Source: an uncultured Senegalimassilia sp. (GTDB lineage Bacteria; Actinomycetota; Coriobacteriia; Coriobacteriales; Eggerthellaceae). From it: a stretch of 64,000 nt of DNA. A program made the translations under genes and the position numbers. This document shows, piece after piece, positions 61,369 through 64,000 of the stretch. The notes beneath the pieces were generated by a model that saw only the letters and a program-made list of their open reading frames with translations, made no database searches and was not told where the DNA came from. The stretch lies in contig NZ_CABQJR010000002.1 of NCBI RefSeq assembly GCF_902464545.1, positions 1 through 64,000 on the forward strand, in the 5' to 3' direction. Positions within the stretch are counted from its first letter, which is position 1; each line of letters begins with the position of its first letter.

Positions 61369-62546
61369 TGGGGAGCGTGCCCAAGATAATCGACCTGGCC
61401 GAAAAGTGCTGCGGCTGCGGGGCGTGCGCCGCTTCGTGCCGCACGGGCTGCCTTGCCATGGAGCCGGACGCCGAGGGCTTCCTCAGGCCGCGCCTTAACG
61501 GGGCGAGATGCGTTAGGTGCGGGCGCTGCGATTTCGTCTGCCCTGCGCTCCATCCCAAGGATGCCGTGGTGCCCGTCGAGACGGTCTGGGCGAAATCGCG
61601 CTCGGGCGAAATACTCGACGCCTCGTCTTCTGGCGGCCTGTTCGGCATGCTCGGGCGCGCCGTCGTCGACTCTGGCGGGCTCGTCGTGGGCGCCGCGTTT
61701 GTCGACGGCTGCAAGAGGGTCGAGCACACAATCGCGGAAGACTACGAAGCCCTGCTGGTGCTTCAACGCTCGAAATACGTCCAGAGCTCGGTCGGCTCCG
61801 ATGTGTACTCTCAGGTTGGAAAGGCGCTTAGGGACGGACGCAAGGTTCTTTTCGTCGGAACGGCGTGCCAAGTCGCGGGCATGAGGAACTACCTGGGCAG
61901 GCTTGCCGACTCTGATTTGTTCCTTTCCGTCGACGTGATTTGTCACGGCGTCCCCTCGCCGCTCTTATGGGAGAGGTGGGTCAAGCATGTCGCCTTGTTA
62001 GAGGGCGCTGAAATTGACGAAGTCAATTTCCGGAGTAAGACGACCGGATGGTCGTCTTACTCCGTCCTATACTACGTAAGGACGGAGAAAGACGCTTCGC
62101 GCGTGCGCGGCGGGCGTTACGGGGACGACTGGTACATGAGGGCGTTCCTCGACAACGTGTCGCTCAGGCCGTCGTGCTTTGGCTGCGCGGCAAAGCGTTC
62201 CTGCGGCTCCGACGTGACGCTTGGCGACTTCTGGGGCTTCGCTGATCTCCATTCCGAGATCGATTCCACCAAGGGCGTGTCTGCCGTCTTGTGCAACACC
62301 GAGAAGGGCGTGGCCGCCGTACATGCCGTGCTTGATGGGGCCGACCATGGCGTTGCGACATACGGTGAGGTGCTTGCTGGCAATCCCGCGCTCGAAGCGT
62401 CGGTTGAGCCGCACCCGCAGCGCCGCGCCTTCATGGCGGCCCTTGTCGACGGCTCCACCATAGAATCGATGATGCGCAGGTGGAGCTTCGAGGACACGTT
62501 TTGGTCGCGGGTGAAACGAAAGCTCAAGAGGGTGTTGAAGGGATAA
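61368..62546 (+). CDS. FrhB-like Fe-S protein (coenzyme F420 hydrogenase beta-subunit family)
   Basis: The 392-residue protein starts with a two-cluster ferredoxin region (EKCCGCGACAASCRTGCL, then CVRCGRCDFVCPALHP). The FrhB N- and C-terminal domains follow (GLFGMLGRAVVDSGGLVVGA, FVGTACQVAGMRNYL, DVICHGVPSPLLWERWV) with further cysteines (CFGCAAKRSCGSDVTLGDFW). Members use flavin and clusters for two-electron redox steps; homologues occur in polysaccharide clusters beside pyruvyltransferase-family genes, as here. The partner reductant and the glycan substrate are unknown. F420 use cannot be assumed from the family name. Confidence 0.88.
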   Translation: MGSVPKIIDLAEKCCGCGACAASCRTGCLAMEPDAEGFLRPRLNGARCVRCGRCDFVCPALHPKDAVVPVETVWAKSRSGEILDASSSGGLFGMLGRAVVDSGGLVVGAAFVDGCKRVEHTIAEDYEALLVLQRSKYVQSSVGSDVYSQVGKALRDGRKVLFVGTACQVAGMRNYLGRLADSDLFLSVDVICHGVPSPLLWERWVKHVALLEGAEIDEVNFRSKTTGWSSYSVLYYVRTEKDASRVRGGRYGDDWYMRAFLDNVSLRPSCFGCAAKRSCGSDVTLGDFWGFADLHSEIDSTKGVSAVLCNTEKGVAAVHAVLDGADHGVATYGEVLAGNPALEASVEPHPQRRAFMAALVDGSTIESMMRRWSFEDTFWSRVKRKLKRVLKG

Positions 62547-62585
62547 AGCCCCTTTGACAGCCAGTATCGGATTTTGGACAGGTAG

Positions 62586-64000
62586 ATGGAAACAGACAGC
62601 AAGTACAAGAAACTCGTCAAGAATTCGGCGGTTTTTTTCATAGGGAACCTCGGCAGCAAGGTCATCACCTTTCTGATTGTCCCGTTCTATACGTACTTCC
62701 TCACCACGGAGGAGTACGGCACCGCCGACCTCGTGACCACGACGGTGAACCTTCTTGTGCCGTTCGCCATGATGGGCATGAACGAGGCGGTCTTGCGCTT
62801 CACCGTGTCCAAAGAGGTGGATACCAAAGCTATTGCGTCTAACTCCATGCTGGTCGTGCTCGTCGGATGGGCCGTGTGCTGGCTGCTTTCCCCGCTTTTT
62901 CACGCGTTCAGCGTTATCGGGGGCAATATCGTCTACTTCCTGCTGCTGCTCTGCCTGACGAGCTTCAACTATGTTTTCATGCAGCTTTTGAGGGGAATCG
63001 GCGAGTCAAAGGCCTTCGCCGCGAACGGCGTCGTCATCACCTTCGCAACCGCGATCTCCAACGTGCTCGCCCTCGCCGTATTCCACCTTGGGGTTGGCGG
63101 GTACCTCGCCTCGATGGTTATAGCCCAGCTTGTGGGCGCAGTGCACATCGTGATTACTTGTCGGCTTTGGAGGCTGCTTTCTCCGAGGTACGTGAACAAA
63201 CGTGCGCTGAAGGGGATGCTGACGTACTGTATCCCCTTGATTCCGAACTCACTTATGTGGTGGATCATGTCCGCCTCGGACCGCTACGTGATCCTGTTCT
63301 TTATCGGTGCTGGCGCGAACGGCATCTACAACGTTGCCCAGAAGATTCCCTCGATCGTGAACATCGTGTACAACATCTTCATGCAGGCGTGGCAAATCTC
63401 GGCCATCGAGGAGCGTGACTCCGAGGACAACGCGAAGTTCCAGTCAACGGTCTTCCGCTGCATCTTCGTTGTGCTTGCCGTTGCCTCTTCTCTTATCGCT
63501 GCATCGGCATACCCCGTTTATACCTTCCTCATGAGCTCGGCATACGAGGGCTCGTGGCAGCCGGTGGCGATGCTCTCTCTGGCAAACCTCTTCTCCTGCA
63601 TTGCGGCTTTCTTCGGCACGACCTACGTCGTGACGAAGGAGAGCAAGAAGGCGTTCTCGACAACGGCGATCGGCGCTGTCATCAACATCGCGCTTACTTT
63701 GGCGCTCGTCCCGCTCTTCGGAATCATGGGAGCCGCCGGGGCGACTGCCATCAGCTATGTGGTCATCGCCATCGTGAGGGCTCGTGATACGCGGAAGTTC
63801 GTGAAACTAGATTTCCACAAGGGGGAAATCGTTGCCAGCTTCGTACTCATCGGGGCGCAGGTCGTCCTATCGTTTCTTCCGTTTACGCCTGCTGTGCTGG
63901 CTATGGAGTTCGCTCTGTTTGCGGCGGTCCTCATCATACTGAGGAAAGGGTGTATCGACATCGTGCGCATGGGCGGCAAGGTGGTCAAGAATCGTAAATA
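62586..64000 (+). CDS. Polysaccharide flippase (Wzx, MATE/PST superfamily), cut by the window end
   Basis: This membrane exporter flips the finished lipid-linked repeat unit across the membrane. I read 471 uninterrupted codons from the ATG at 62586, beginning METDSKYKKLVKNSAVFFIG, then LGSKVITFLIVPFYTYFLTT and EYGTADLV, typical of Wzx proteins. About twelve to fourteen hydrophobic segments follow, ending in a basic tail (GGKVVKNRK). The window ends two bases (TA) into the next codon, so the stop may lie at the very edge. No clear ribosome-binding site is visible apart from GGACAGGTAG. Confidence 0.88.
   Translation, partial: METDSKYKKLVKNSAVFFIGNLGSKVITFLIVPFYTYFLTTEEYGTADLVTTTVNLLVPFAMMGMNEAVLRFTVSKEVDTKAIASNSMLVVLVGWAVCWLLSPLFHAFSVIGGNIVYFLLLLCLTSFNYVFMQLLRGIGESKAFAANGVVITFATAISNVLALAVFHLGVGGYLASMVIAQLVGAVHIVITCRLWRLLSPRYVNKRALKGMLTYCIPLIPNSLMWWIMSASDRYVILFFIGAGANGIYNVAQKIPSIVNIVYNIFMQAWQISAIEERDSEDNAKFQSTVFRCIFVVLAVASSLIAASAYPVYTFLMSSAYEGSWQPVAMLSLANLFSCIAAFFGTTYVVTKESKKAFSTTAIGAVINIALTLALVPLFGIMGAAGATAISYVVIAIVRARDTRKFVKLDFHKGEIVASFVLIGAQVVLSFLPFTPAVLAMEFALFAAVLIILRKGCIDIVRMGGKVVKNRK

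Overview
The window is a high-GC (about 60 percent or more by eye) bacterial chromosome segment with a Coriobacteriia/Eggerthellaceae character (Actinomycetota). This is inferred from the gene mix, not from a marker search: a membrane-anchored multihaem cytochrome next to a Tat-exported fumarate-reductase-like flavoprotein, a LuxR regulator fused to a polytopic membrane domain, a short isocitrate dehydrogenase next to aconitase A, and a LoaP-type antiterminator in front of a capsule operon. No rRNA or tRNA gene, CRISPR array, transposase or integrase was recognised.

Region 1 (1-19,200) is mostly housekeeping. It holds UDP-galactopyranose mutase, a HEAT-repeat protein, icd-acnA, a large exported-domain membrane protein, the rplJ-rplL pair with an L10 leader and a strong promoter buried in the preceding gene, a DUF4013 membrane protein, a YgiQ radical SAM protein, an Rrf2 regulator followed by cysK, an HdeD-like protein and ligA.

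Region 2 (19,390-29,210) covers metal uptake and respiration. Two NikR-box-like dyads precede a five-gene peptide/nickel-type ABC transporter, here called nikABCDE; its ATPase NikD carries a His-rich tail. A cytochrome c/flavoprotein reductase pair resembling the Cgr-type reductases of gut Eggerthellaceae follows, then a 12-TM LuxR regulator.

Region 3 (29,380-45,680) covers DNA topology and repair plus an accessory patch. It holds a divergent type IIA topoisomerase pair, a small toxin-antitoxin-like pair with a clear promoter, and sbcDC. The accessory patch has an AAA/DUF4143 ATPase bracketed by two 80-bp direct repeats that differ by a compensatory base pair, and a Fic protein preceded by four 24-bp palindromes spaced exactly 41 bp apart. 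A hybrid histidine kinase with two periplasmic binding domains closes the region on the minus strand.

Region 4 (46,350-64,000) is a tight, single-strand surface-polysaccharide operon that runs off the window. It starts with a LoaP/RfaH-like antiterminator, then a decayed and an intact initiating sugar-phosphate transferase, UDP-glucose dehydrogenase, an epimerase, two GT4 glycosyltransferases, a radical SAM/SPASM protein, two Wzy/O-antigen-ligase-like proteins, a TupA ATP-grasp protein, a pyruvyltransferase, a sugar-transfer ATP-grasp protein, a GT2 glycosyltransferase, an FrhB-like Fe-S protein and a Wzx flippase. The membrane genes at 54,530-57,144 look more AT-rich than their neighbours.

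The signals I would follow first are the 41-bp operator array before fic, the covarying repeats around the AAA ATPase, the NikR-box/His-rich transporter, and the redox-enzyme-rich capsule operon.
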